Shown: positions 1 to 8,902 of the stretch, in pieces
How positions within the stretch are numbered: the stretch's first letter is position 1
Layout: each line of letters starts with the position of its first letter
Assembly (NCBI GenBank): GCA_009377605.1
Contig: WHTT01000026.1
Span: forward strand, 1-64,000
Direction of reading: 5' to 3'
From: Luteitalea sp.
Lineage (GTDB): Bacteria; Acidobacteriota; Vicinamibacteria; Vicinamibacterales; Vicinamibacteraceae
Length of the DNA stretch: 64,000 nt
The notes under the pieces: generated by a model
The model's input: only the letters and a program-made list of their open reading frames with translations
The model's database searches: none
What the model was told of the DNA's origin: nothing
Position numbers and translations under genes: made by a program

Positions 1-1039
1 CTACCTCACGTTTCCCGATTGGCTGCGTCGTTGTCTGCTCGTTGCCTTCGGCCTGGGCATCGCGATCGTCGCGAACCCCGTGCGGGTGGCGCTCATCGGC
101 GTCTTCTCGCACTTCGGTCTGAGCACGGACCTCCATGGACCGGGACACGTCTTTCAAGGTCTGTTCGTGGCGGGCGTGGGCTACGTCGCCCTTCTGTGCG
201 GCGTGGCGGTCCTGACACGATGGTCTCGTCGTCCAACCGTCCAGCCGGTTTCGGACGTCGTAGCGCAGGCTCTTGGACCTGCCGAGCCGGTTTCGGAGGC
301 CGTAGCGCAGGCCTTTAGGCCTGCCCACGAGGTTGTGGAGGCAGGCAGGCCTAAAGGCCTGCGCTACGCCCTGCGCTACAGCCACAGGTACGACGTCGGT
401 GCGGCGTTGGCAATCGGTCTCCTACTGTCGGCGAGTGCGTTCCAGCCATCGTCGCTTGCGGCCAGGTCCGATCCCGCGGATTGGCTGGAGAAACTGCCGG
501 CCTCCATTGGCACTTGGCAACGGGTCGAGAAGGCAGGCGACCGCCCGAGGAACGCGCCGCGCGTCTACCGCAATCCATTGGGACAGCAGGTCGAGCTTCG
601 CTTCGCGCCAGTCATCCGGAACTACGACACAGGCAGACCTGCCTGGTGGGATCGCGTCATGCTGCAGGCGACGCCGCTCTCACTCGATCTCGCGGGCGCC
701 GAGGTGGTGACAATCAACCGGGCCCACGATGCTGCTGGCATGCGTCGGATCCCTGTCTTGTACTGGTACGACGTCAACGGCCGTGTCTCGAGCGACCGAA
801 TTGCCGCCAAGGTCCACACGATGTGGCATCGTTTCACGGGACGTGGTCGACTACCGGTTGCGGTGTTCGTCAGGCCAACCGGTGAGGGGCACAGCGACCA
901 AGAGGTGATCGGAGTCGCGACGGCGTTTGCACGCGACCTCGTCACCGCGCTACGTGCCCCTCTCGAGCTACAGTCTGCGGCTGTGCAAACGGATTCATCA
1001 CGCTCACCTGAAGGGAACCCGACCGCCCCAGGTCAATGA
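1..1039 (+). CDS. Exosortase fused to EpsI-type domain (5' partial)
   Basis: The reading frame is open from base 2, so the N-terminus lies outside the window. The visible part starts with the last exosortase helices: an NPVRVAL segment carrying the family's catalytic-type Arg and a GPGHVFQG segment carrying the conserved His. Exosortases are membrane cysteine proteases/transpeptidases that process PEP-CTERM proteins and accompany exopolysaccharide loci. After a linker of about 50 residues and one more hydrophobic segment comes an EpsI-like (DUF3485) periplasmic domain with LPASIGTWQ and WYDVNGR motifs. No stop separates the two parts, so they are fused. The linker is encoded by copies of a palindromic repeat. 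The stop overlaps the next start (ATGA). Confidence 0.88.
   Translation, partial: YLTFPDWLRRCLLVAFGLGIAIVANPVRVALIGVFSHFGLSTDLHGPGHVFQGLFVAGVGYVALLCGVAVLTRWSRRPTVQPVSDVVAQALGPAEPVSEAVAQAFRPAHEVVEAGRPKGLRYALRYSHRYDVGAALAIGLLLSASAFQPSSLAARSDPADWLEKLPASIGTWQRVEKAGDRPRNAPRVYRNPLGQQVELRFAPVIRNYDTGRPAWWDRVMLQATPLSLDLAGAEVVTINRAHDAAGMRRIPVLYWYDVNGRVSSDRIAAKVHTMWHRFTGRGRLPVAVFVRPTGEGHSDQEVIGVATAFARDLVTALRAPLELQSAAVQTDSSRSPEGNPTAPGQ
260..367. repeat. GTAGCGCAGGCC-type palindromic repeats inside a gene
   Basis: Three copies of one repeat lie here: a degenerate copy at 260-283, a good copy at 302-325 and an inverted copy at 344-367. The core is GTAGCGCAGGCCTTTAGGCC or its complement. The last two copies can form a long hairpin. 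They are translated in frame as the exosortase/EpsI linker. The same core occurs at 26419-26477. Confidence 0.85.
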
Positions 1040-2475
1040 TGACGACAACCGCCCTCGCACCATCTCGCACTGCTGCTGCACCGCTCGCCCACAAATCTGT
1101 TGAGTCGAGCTTCGTGTTGGAGCTCGCGTTCAAGCTCTATCTGCTCTTCATGGTGAGCTGGTTCATGCACTTGCCAGCACGAGTACCTGCGCTCGGTCCG
1201 CTGCGCATCGACCTGCTGCTGGTCGTCGCAATCGCCGCCGCGATCTTCACCAGCGCTAGAGGATCGATTCAGCTGCTGGACACCCGCATCAATCGGCTGT
1301 TGATTGCTCTTTTCGCCTTTGCCATCGTCACGCTCCCGTTCGTGGAATGGCCGGGCAGCGTGCTCAAGAACGGCATCCCAGAGCTCGTCAAGGCCGTCGT
1401 CTTCTACTACTTCACAGCGCTGCTCGTGACGTCGGAGCAAAAGCTCAAGCGTGTCCTCTTCGTCTTCGTCGTCTGTCAGGCGCTGCGGGTCATCGAACCG
1501 CTCTATCTGCACATAGCACACGGTTACTGGGGCTCGGCCGCTCACATGGGCGGTGCCGATTTCCTCAACCGGCTTTCTGGTGCACCAAGCGACATCATCA
1601 ACCCGAACGGCCTCGCCGCCGTCATCGTCACGGTGGTGCCGTTCCTGCACTACTTGTGGACCCAACGGCTGTCTGGGCGAATCGCGTATGTCGGCTTGAT
1701 GCCACTGCTCCTCTATGCCTTGACGCTCACCGGCTCTCGCTCCGGGTTGGTGGCGCTTGCGGCAACCTTCGTGGTGATCTGGCTCCAGAGTCACCGTAAG
1801 GCTCTCCTCGCGCTCGCCGGCGTCGCGGTCGTCATACTTTCGATTCCCCGCCTTTCGGCGGATCTCCAAGATCGCTACCTGTCGATCGTCGATCAGAACA
1901 CCAGGAATTACTCGACCGCGAATCACCGCGTGGAGGGAATCAAATCTGACTTCCGTGTGGCGATGCGGAGGCCGCTCTTCGGCTACGGACTCGGGACCTC
2001 CCGCGAAGCCAATGCAAACTTTGGCACCCACGATCAGCCGTCTCACAATCTCTTTACCGAGGTTGCACAGGAGCTCGGATTCGTTGGCATGATGTTGTTC
2101 GCGGCGCTGCTCGTTTCAATCGGGATCAGCGTTCGGCGGGCACTCCGCACACTGAGGGCCTCACCATCGGCGAACCTCCTCTTGATTCGCCTGTGCTGCG
2201 CGTTGCAAGTGTGGTTCGTCGTGAACATCCTGTCCAGCATGTTCACGTACGGCCTATCGAGCAACGACTGGTATTTCATGGCCGGTCTCGCGAACGTCAT
2301 GACGTTCCTGCTTTCCAGGTCGGCCGAGACGGAACCGAACGCGCCGGCGATGTCTCCCATCCCATCAGCGCCCTTACGCGTCAACACGGTTTTGTCACCG
2401 CGCCTGGCCAGAGCTGGACGGGCCCAGCCGGTTCGACCGGCACAACGCTTCTTTGCTCGCAGCGCGAGGCCGTAA
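1036..2475 (+). CDS. O-antigen ligase / Wzy-type polymerase family membrane protein
   Basis: A 479-residue polytopic membrane protein with about ten hydrophobic segments. The GSRSGLVAL motif near residue 235 and HNLFTEVAQELG near residue 338 fit the large periplasmic loop of the Wzy_C/O-antigen ligase family, which polymerises or ligates lipid-linked glycans on the outer face of the inner membrane. It overlaps the exosortase gene by four bases, so the two are co-transcribed. Position in an exosortase locus favours exopolysaccharide polymerase over LPS ligase, but sequence alone cannot separate these. Confidence 0.85.
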   Translation: MMTTTALAPSRTAAAPLAHKSVESSFVLELAFKLYLLFMVSWFMHLPARVPALGPLRIDLLLVVAIAAAIFTSARGSIQLLDTRINRLLIALFAFAIVTLPFVEWPGSVLKNGIPELVKAVVFYYFTALLVTSEQKLKRVLFVFVVCQALRVIEPLYLHIAHGYWGSAAHMGGADFLNRLSGAPSDIINPNGLAAVIVTVVPFLHYLWTQRLSGRIAYVGLMPLLLYALTLTGSRSGLVALAATFVVIWLQSHRKALLALAGVAVVILSIPRLSADLQDRYLSIVDQNTRNYSTANHRVEGIKSDFRVAMRRPLFGYGLGTSREANANFGTHDQPSHNLFTEVAQELGFVGMMLFAALLVSIGISVRRALRTLRASPSANLLLIRLCCALQVWFVVNILSSMFTYGLSSNDWYFMAGLANVMTFLLSRSAETEPNAPAMSPIPSAPLRVNTVLSPRLARAGRAQPVRPAQRFFARSARP

Positions 2476-2482
2476 GTCGCCC

Positions 2483-3622
2483 ATGCAACCGGTCTTCTGG
2501 ACCCTCGTCGCCGTTCTCGTCTACATCTACGCGGGCTATCCGCTCGTGGTATGGCTCGTCGGCCGTCTTTTCAGTCAACCGGTCCAGAGGCGTGACCAGC
2601 TGCCAACTGTCTCGATCATCATTGCCGCCCACAACGAAGAGGCGACAATTGAGCGAACGCTCGAGAACAAGCTGGGCCTCGACTACCCGCGCGAGCAGCT
2701 GGAGATCATCGTCGTATCGGACGGCTCGACCGACGAAACCGATGACATTGCGGCCGGCTTCGCGTCGCAAGGCGTTGTCTGCCTGCGGCAGGATCCGAGA
2801 AACGGCAAGACGGCGGCACTCAATCTCGCCGCCCAACGGGCCACCGGCGAGATTCTCGTCTTCGCTGATGCAAACTCGTTGTACGAGCGTGCGGCGGTCC
2901 GTCATCTCGTCGCGAACTTCGCGGATCCCAGCGTGGGCTACGTCACGGGCACGCTGGCGTACCAGAGCAGCGACGGCTCGATGACCGCCAGCGGCTGCGG
3001 TCTGTACATGCGTTACGAGAACTTCATTCGCCGCTCGGAGACTCGCGTGGGGTCGGTGGTCGGCGTCAATGGCGGTATCGACGCGGTGCGTCGCTCGCTG
3101 TACGAGGCGATGCAGCCAGATGATCTGCCCGATCTCGTTCTGCCATTGCAGGTGGTGAAGAGCGGATACCGTGTCGTCTACGAACCGGCCGCGATGCTCG
3201 CCGAGCATGCCTTGGGCACACCGGAGGACGAATATCGGATGCGGGTCCGCGTGTCGCTGCGATCCCTCTGGACCATTGCCGACATGGCGGGCTTGCTGAA
3301 CGTGCGACGGTTCGGCTTCTTCTCGATTCAGCTCTTCTCACACAAGGTGCTCCGATACTTGGCCTTTGTCTTCATCTTGCTGCTCTATGCCTGCACGTTG
3401 CTCCTCTGGAACAGCGGCCCTCTCTACCAGGCGACGTTCGTGGCGCAGACGGTTTGCTTCGTCGCTGCATTCTTCGGGTATCGCGCTGCCAGGCGAGGCG
3501 TATCGAGCCGCTTCTTGGCGATGCCGTTCTACTTCGCGCTCGTCAACTGTGCAGCGCTCCATGCGGCCTGGAAATTCCTCAGAGGCGAGCGCCCGCGTAT
3601 TTGGACGCCGCGCCTTGGATGA
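2483..3622 (+). CDS. Membrane glycosyltransferase, family 2
   Basis: The 379-residue protein has an N-terminal membrane helix, then a GT-A domain beginning PTVSIIIAAHNEEATIE. It has a SDGSTDET motif, a DAN-type variant of the DXD metal site (VFADANS, near residue 127) and a NGGIDAVRRS acceptor-side motif. Two to three helices follow at the C-terminus. This layout is typical of processive or lipid-linked GT2 enzymes. I chose ATG 2483 because MQPVFW leads straight into the first helix; a TTG at 2453 would overlap the upstream gene and add ten residues. It probably acts at the cytoplasmic membrane during chain assembly. Confidence 0.85.
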   Translation: MQPVFWTLVAVLVYIYAGYPLVVWLVGRLFSQPVQRRDQLPTVSIIIAAHNEEATIERTLENKLGLDYPREQLEIIVVSDGSTDETDDIAAGFASQGVVCLRQDPRNGKTAALNLAAQRATGEILVFADANSLYERAAVRHLVANFADPSVGYVTGTLAYQSSDGSMTASGCGLYMRYENFIRRSETRVGSVVGVNGGIDAVRRSLYEAMQPDDLPDLVLPLQVVKSGYRVVYEPAAMLAEHALGTPEDEYRMRVRVSLRSLWTIADMAGLLNVRRFGFFSIQLFSHKVLRYLAFVFILLLYACTLLLWNSGPLYQATFVAQTVCFVAAFFGYRAARRGVSSRFLAMPFYFALVNCAALHAAWKFLRGERPRIWTPRLG

Positions 3623-3626
3623 GTCC

Positions 3627-4796
3627 ATGACAGCCACGGCGCCAGCGAAGGTCGTCTATCTCATGGATTTCTATCAAGGGCCACAGGCCGGCACGGAGAT
3701 GCAGCTCTTGGAGCTGCTGAAGGGCCTGGACCGAGCGCGATTCGATCCGTCGCTGGTGGTCTTTCGACCGACGCCCTTTGTCCAGGCGGCCGAGTCGCTT
3801 CCCTGTCCGGTCAGCGTCCTTGGCGTTCGGCGCCTCGCGTCGCCGCGCACCTGGGTGCGCCTCCCCGCCTTTGCGCGCGGATTGAGGCGATCTGGCGTAC
3901 GGCTAGTCCACATCTTCTTCAACGATGCGTCCATCATCGCTCCTGCGTTCTGCCGGCTGGGCAGCGCCCGTACTGTCGTCGGCCGACGCGACATGGGCTT
4001 CTGGTATACACCATCCAATCTGCGGCTGCTGCGAATCAGCAATCACTTCGTCGACGCCGTTGTCGCCAACAGCGAGGCCGTCAAGGCCAACGTGCACCGC
4101 TATGAGGGCGTTCCCCTCGAGCGGATCGCGGTCCTTCGTAATGGGCACGACCCGGCGCGCTTTCATGTCCAAGCGGAGCCACACTTCCGCGAGCGGCTTG
4201 GTATCGGCTCGAATGACCCCGTGATCGGCATGGTGGCCAATCTCCGCCCAATCAAGCGCCACGAAGATCTGTTGCGTGCGTTCGCTGCCGTCCGCGGGCG
4301 CCACCCGCGCGCACATCTGGTGTTGGTCGGAACGGGTCCTACCGAGCGTCCGCTCCAGGCGCTCGTCGGCGATCTGGCGCTGACCCATTGCGTTCATTTA
4401 CTGGGCGCGGCGACCGATGTCATTCCGATCATCAAGCACTTGGACGTGGGCGTCCTCTCATCGGAGAGTGAAGGCCTCAGCAACGCCATCCTCGAGTATC
4501 TGGCGTGCGGAAGACCCGTCGTCTGCACACGTGTTGGTGGGAACCCGGAGTTGGTGGCCGACGGCTGGAACGGCTTTCTGGTTGAGACAGGAGACGTGAA
4601 GGCCATGGCTGACCGCATCGATCGCCTGTTGTCCGACACCGCTCTGGCGCAAGCAATGGCCAGACGCGCGACGGAGACGTTTCGCTCGCAGTTCACCAGC
4701 GAGAGCATGGTGGCCGCGCACATGGAGCTGTACGACCGGCTTCTTGCCATGCCCGCTCGGATGGCGTCTCGGTTGCCCGTCGGCGCGCCTAGTTAA
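3627..4796 (+). CDS. Glycosyltransferase family 4 (group 1)
   Basis: A 389-residue GT-B enzyme. The N-terminal domain begins VVYLMDFYQGPQAGTEMQ. The C-terminal domain has GMVANLRPIKRHEDLL and the retaining-GT4 donor motif ESEGLSNAILEYLACGRP near residue 280. It probably transfers a sugar from a nucleotide donor to the growing repeat unit in the cytosol. Start ATG 3627 lies four bases after the upstream stop; the frame is open further upstream, but the family N-terminus begins here. Donor and acceptor cannot be told from sequence. Confidence 0.88.
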   Translation: MTATAPAKVVYLMDFYQGPQAGTEMQLLELLKGLDRARFDPSLVVFRPTPFVQAAESLPCPVSVLGVRRLASPRTWVRLPAFARGLRRSGVRLVHIFFNDASIIAPAFCRLGSARTVVGRRDMGFWYTPSNLRLLRISNHFVDAVVANSEAVKANVHRYEGVPLERIAVLRNGHDPARFHVQAEPHFRERLGIGSNDPVIGMVANLRPIKRHEDLLRAFAAVRGRHPRAHLVLVGTGPTERPLQALVGDLALTHCVHLLGAATDVIPIIKHLDVGVLSSESEGLSNAILEYLACGRPVVCTRVGGNPELVADGWNGFLVETGDVKAMADRIDRLLSDTALAQAMARRATETFRSQFTSESMVAAHMELYDRLLAMPARMASRLPVGAPS

Positions 4797-4802
4797 TCTG
4801 GT

Positions 4803-6224
4803 ATGGTCACGAGTAGATTCCTGCGATCGGCTGCGCATGATGTCTTGTCATGGCGCGACGGCATGAGCGGCTGGCGGACGGCACGGCATTCGTTTCGCGC
4901 GCTCCTGGCGGCTTCTCCGGATGAGGTTGCACGACAGCAACAACTGAAGCTCACGCAGCTCTTGCAGCACGCTTACCGCACCGTGCCCTACTATCGGGAA
5001 GCCTGGACTGCTTTGGGCTTTACGCCTACATCCGCCACGACCGCGGCGGAATTGGTCGGCCTACCTCTCCTATCGAAGGAGGTCATCCAACGCGAGCGAG
5101 CGCGTCTCACATCCCAGGCGGTTGCGACCGACCAGCTCGACCTCGACTGCACGAGCGGGACCACGGGGAGCCGTACGTCGTTCTACCGTGACCGCGCGTG
5201 CCGGGTGGCGCGCGTCGGACGCCAGTGGGGCATTCTCGAGCACTGCGGCTACCGGCCGGGCGACCGGCGTGGCCTGATCTGGGGCGTCGCCGCTGATCTC
5301 TCTCCCCGCAACGCCGCCCAGACGCTGAAAGCGCGCTTCAGACGGTTTGCCCGAGCCAACGAGTCCATCTATTGCCGCGTTATGAGCCGCGACGACATGC
5401 TCGATTACCATCGACGGCTCCGTCGGTTCAGGCCAGCCGTGCTCTACGGCTATCCCAACGCCATCGAGCAATTCGCCAGATTCGTCCAGCGCGAGAGCTT
5501 GGCGCGGATTGATGTGAGCCGCATCTTCTGCACCGCCGAGCAGCTGCATGAGAGCCAACGCGCGCTGTTCGAGCAGGTATTTGGCGGCGAGGTCTTCAAC
5601 TTGTATTGCTCTCGCGAGCATGGTTGCGCAGGCTTCGAATGTCGCAGACACCGCGGTTTGCACATCGATGCGGGAAGTGTGTTTGTCGAGATTCTCAAGA
5701 ACGGTCAACCTGCACAGCCGGGCGAGTCCGGCGAGATCGTCATTACAGACCTTCTCAATTTCGGGATGCCCCTCGTTCGCTACGCGACTGGCGACCTGGC
5801 TACCAGAGCGGCGGAGCCCTGCGACTGTGAATGTCCTCTCCCGTTTGTCGCCGCTTTCGATGGCAGGCAATCCGACGTCCTGTATCGACCAGATGGGTCG
5901 GTTGTGGCCGGAGTGCTGCTCTCGCACCTCTTCATGGATCATCCATCGATACGCTTCGCTCAGTTCGTTCAGGAAGAGCGTACTGCCCTCGACATCTATC
6001 TCGTGGTAGAGGATGGTGGACCCACGCATCTTCAGGGTGCGGTGATCGAAGAGACGCGGCCAGTCATGGGACCCGATGTGGTTATTCGTGTTCACTTCGT
6101 GGCGGACATTCCCCGTAATCCCCGGTCAGGCAAGTTCCAGCAGGTGATCTCCAAGGCGGGGCCACCCTCTCGACGGAGCGGCTTACAGGAACGCGCAGCT
6201 CAGGGCGCTATGGTCCGGCGTTGA
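4803..6224 (+). CDS. CapK-like adenylate-forming enzyme (phenylacetate-CoA ligase family)
   Basis: The 473-residue protein belongs to the CapK/PaaK branch of the ANL superfamily. It has a P-loop-like CTSGTTGSRTSFY near residue 117, a YCSREHGCAGFEC segment and ITDLLNFGMPLVRYATGD near residue 315 holding the ribose-binding Asp. A Cys cluster (CDCEC) follows. Family members activate carboxylic acids as adenylates; those in capsule and exopolysaccharide loci are suspected of acylating or aminoacylating glycans, but the substrate is unproven. This is the first of three paralogues here (also 8903-10252 and 11322-12719). Confidence 0.85.
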   Translation: MVTSRFLRSAAHDVLSWRDGMSGWRTARHSFRALLAASPDEVARQQQLKLTQLLQHAYRTVPYYREAWTALGFTPTSATTAAELVGLPLLSKEVIQRERARLTSQAVATDQLDLDCTSGTTGSRTSFYRDRACRVARVGRQWGILEHCGYRPGDRRGLIWGVAADLSPRNAAQTLKARFRRFARANESIYCRVMSRDDMLDYHRRLRRFRPAVLYGYPNAIEQFARFVQRESLARIDVSRIFCTAEQLHESQRALFEQVFGGEVFNLYCSREHGCAGFECRRHRGLHIDAGSVFVEILKNGQPAQPGESGEIVITDLLNFGMPLVRYATGDLATRAAEPCDCECPLPFVAAFDGRQSDVLYRPDGSVVAGVLLSHLFMDHPSIRFAQFVQEERTALDIYLVVEDGGPTHLQGAVIEETRPVMGPDVVIRVHFVADIPRNPRSGKFQQVISKAGPPSRRSGLQERAAQGAMVRR

Positions 6225-6230
6225 TTGGTG

Positions 6231-7379
6231 ATGACGAAACTTGACGCAGACTTTTCCCTAGCGCTGGTTGGCGACCTCAGCTTCGAGGGCCCGCGGGCGG
6301 ACCGGCCTACGCCAGAGTGGTTTGGGGCGATCGCACCAACGCTCCGCAAGGCGGATCTCACCATCGGCAACCTGGAGTCTCCACTCGTCGAGGGCGGCAT
6401 CGCGATCCCCGGGAAGTGCACGCTGCGTGGAACGACCAAGTGGGCGAGCGTCCTTCGGGAAGCAGGCATCGGCCTCGTCACGCTCGCAAACAACCACACG
6501 ATGGACTACGGCCCGGACGGGCTCCGCAGCACGATCCAGGCGCTCACTGAGGCAGGCATTCAATTCGTTGGCGCGGGGCTCGACAGCACGCAGGCATGCG
6601 CGCCTGCGCTGGTCGATGTCCGTGGTCTGCGCGTCGCCTGCCTCGGCAGAACGGCGGTCATCGTCGACGCGCCTACCCGCGCTGGTCGTAGGACACCCGG
6701 CATCGCATGGCTGGACCACGATGAAACCCGCTCCGCAATTCGCCGGTGCCGGCAGCAGGCCGATCTCGTGCTTCTTCTCCTTCATTGGGGCTTGGAGGAG
6801 TACCGCTATCCGTCTCCTGCTCAGCGTCGTCTTGCTCGGGACCTCGCGGGGGTAGGTGCCGACGTCATCGTCGGACACCACCCTCACGTGGTGCAAGGAA
6901 TCGAACGAATAGGCTCATCGGTGGTGGTGTACAGCTTGGGGAACTTCCTCTTCAGCAACTTCGAGTGGCAGTATCGGCTGAAGAATGGACTGCCGGTGAA
7001 GACGACGTCCATCCTGGCCGAGGAAAATCGTCAGGGACTTCTGGTCCAGCTCACCCGCTCACCCGATCGCCGGGTCGCCCTGCAGCTACATCCTACGCGT
7101 ATCGATCCACAACACGGTGTGCAGCTCGATCCCGCCTTGACAAGAACGGACGAGATGCACGCGTTATCAGGTGCGTTGGACAAAGCGTTGTACCGCCCGT
7201 GGTGGTACACGTACGCGGTGCGGCGTGAGTGGGCCCTTCGGCTAGGTCGAACGCTGTCACTCAGACGGCTGCTCACCAGGTTGCACAAATTACGGCTGCA
7301 TCACTTGCTCGAGCTCGTCGCATCCTTACGCCGCTCCACCAAGATCGTGTCCGAAAGGTCGACGAATCCTTATGAGTAA
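6231..7379 (+). CDS. CapA family protein (metallophosphatase fold)
   Basis: A protein of about 382 residues with the CapA/PgsA motif series: LVGDLSFEG near the start, TIGNLESPL, LANNHTMDYG, LLLLHWGLEEY and GHHPHVVQG. These make a calcineurin-like metallophosphoesterase site. CapA proteins are linked to poly-gamma-glutamate and capsule production, but their catalytic role is not settled. I prefer ATG 6231; TTG 6225 and GTG 6228 are just upstream. No signal peptide is evident, unlike membrane-anchored CapA. A second CapA gene lies at 36417-37556. Confidence 0.87.
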   Translation: MTKLDADFSLALVGDLSFEGPRADRPTPEWFGAIAPTLRKADLTIGNLESPLVEGGIAIPGKCTLRGTTKWASVLREAGIGLVTLANNHTMDYGPDGLRSTIQALTEAGIQFVGAGLDSTQACAPALVDVRGLRVACLGRTAVIVDAPTRAGRRTPGIAWLDHDETRSAIRRCRQQADLVLLLLHWGLEEYRYPSPAQRRLARDLAGVGADVIVGHHPHVVQGIERIGSSVVVYSLGNFLFSNFEWQYRLKNGLPVKTTSILAEENRQGLLVQLTRSPDRRVALQLHPTRIDPQHGVQLDPALTRTDEMHALSGALDKALYRPWWYTYAVRREWALRLGRTLSLRRLLTRLHKLRLHHLLELVASLRRSTKIVSERSTNPYE

Positions 7380-8901
7380 TCTCGCCGCGCCACCACCGGC
7401 TGAGCGTGAGCCAGCGCGCGAACGACCGCCTGCGGAGGGCATCGACATGTCTTCGCGCACCGCGGCGCCGGAAGCCATGCATCCAAAGCGTGACGGTCCT
7501 CGTGACGCCGACGCGAAGGGCGTGCTCATGATCTCCTACGCCTTTCCGCCTGCGGCCTACGTCGGAGTACATCGCACACTCAAGTACTGCAAGTATCTCC
7601 GCGAGTCCGGCTGGCGACCGCTCGTCATCACGATTGATCCGAAAGCTGTCCTCGTTCAGGACGGTCGGCTTGCCAACGAGCTACCTCCGGAGATAGAAGT
7701 TTTTCGAACGCGCGACATCGATCCCGCGAAGTGGCTGGTCTCTTGGTCGTCCCGAGCATCGCGCAAGGAGGTCACGGCGTCGCCCGAAGCTCAAGAGCAG
7801 TTTCCTCGGCCGGATTCTTCGGCGGTCACGGGCGTCCTCACCCGAATCAAGCAATTCGTCAGGAAGGCGATCCTCGAGTCGCCTGACTCGCACATCTTCT
7901 GGATCCCGTTTGCGTTCGTCAAAGGGATCCGGGTCCTCTTGACCCGACGCGTCGACGTCATCTATTCGTCTTCGCCGCCCCACTCGAGTCATCTTGCGGC
8001 ATGGTTGCTCTCGAAGTGCTTCCGCAAGCCTCACGTCGCAGACTTTCGCGATCCATGGTTCGTCGAGGGCTCGAAGCGCACGGGACCCTCTAGCGGGGTC
8101 TTCACGGGGCTTCAAGCAACGCTGAAACGGCAGCTCCTGGAAAACGCCGCCAAGATCGTGTCGGTTTCCCCCGGCGAGCGGAACGATCTGCTGGAGGAGC
8201 TCCCGCTCCTTCCTCCGAGCCGCGTCGAGGTCATCACGAACGGATACGATCCGGATGATTTCTCCGATATCCCCACACCCGCGCAGCAAGATCGCCCCTT
8301 CACCATCACGCATGCAGGGACGCTCTATCCGGAAGTCGGGCGCGAGTTCTTCGAGGCCATCGAGCGACTCGTCACGACGCGCCCCGACATCGGCCGACAA
8401 CTGCGCGTGAACCTCCTCGGGAAGACGGCGCCGGAATATCAGAGCGTGATCGAACGTCTCGCACGCCTGGGCGTGGTCAACGCTCTCGGCTTTCAGCCAC
8501 ATCGCACCGCGCTCGCCTGGACGCACAAGAGCGATGTTCTGCTCATCCTTCTTGGCGGCAACTTCTTCCTTCCGTCGCACGTGCCGGCCAAGACCTTCGA
8601 GTACCTGTTTCTCGGGAAGCCGATCCTCGCGGTCGCACAGCCCGGTGACCTCACGGACATCCTGACGAAAAGCGGCCTCGGCATTACGGTGCCACCGCAT
8701 GATGTGGCAGGGCTCGCCGCTACAGTTGAAGGACTCTTGACCAGTTTCCGAACGGGTCGGCTGGGCGTGCAATCCGACCAGGCCTACATCCGTCGCTTCG
8801 AGCGCCGCCGGCTGACGCAAACTCTGGCCGGACTGCTCGATCAAGTGCTCGCCGACCGGCGGCCGAAATACCAAGGCCGCGCCCCGCAAGGAGCACGTTG
8901 A
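7372..8901 (+). CDS. Glycosyltransferase, GT4-like
   Basis: The 509-residue predicted protein begins with about 45 low-complexity residues. The GT-B core starts at VLMISYAFPPAAYVGVHRT, and the C-terminal domain has TITHAGTLYP and a donor-binding HVPAKTFEYLFLGKPILA near residue 410. The start overlaps the CapA stop by eight bases; an alternative ATG at 7447 would remove most of the odd N-terminus. It is probably a cytosolic retaining glycosyltransferase of the pathway; its sugar specificity is unknown. Confidence 0.82.
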   Translation: MSNLAAPPPAEREPARERPPAEGIDMSSRTAAPEAMHPKRDGPRDADAKGVLMISYAFPPAAYVGVHRTLKYCKYLRESGWRPLVITIDPKAVLVQDGRLANELPPEIEVFRTRDIDPAKWLVSWSSRASRKEVTASPEAQEQFPRPDSSAVTGVLTRIKQFVRKAILESPDSHIFWIPFAFVKGIRVLLTRRVDVIYSSSPPHSSHLAAWLLSKCFRKPHVADFRDPWFVEGSKRTGPSSGVFTGLQATLKRQLLENAAKIVSVSPGERNDLLEELPLLPPSRVEVITNGYDPDDFSDIPTPAQQDRPFTITHAGTLYPEVGREFFEAIERLVTTRPDIGRQLRVNLLGKTAPEYQSVIERLARLGVVNALGFQPHRTALAWTHKSDVLLILLGGNFFLPSHVPAKTFEYLFLGKPILAVAQPGDLTDILTKSGLGITVPPHDVAGLAATVEGLLTSFRTGRLGVQSDQAYIRRFERRRLTQTLAGLLDQVLADRRPKYQGRAPQGAR

Positions 8902-8902
8902 C

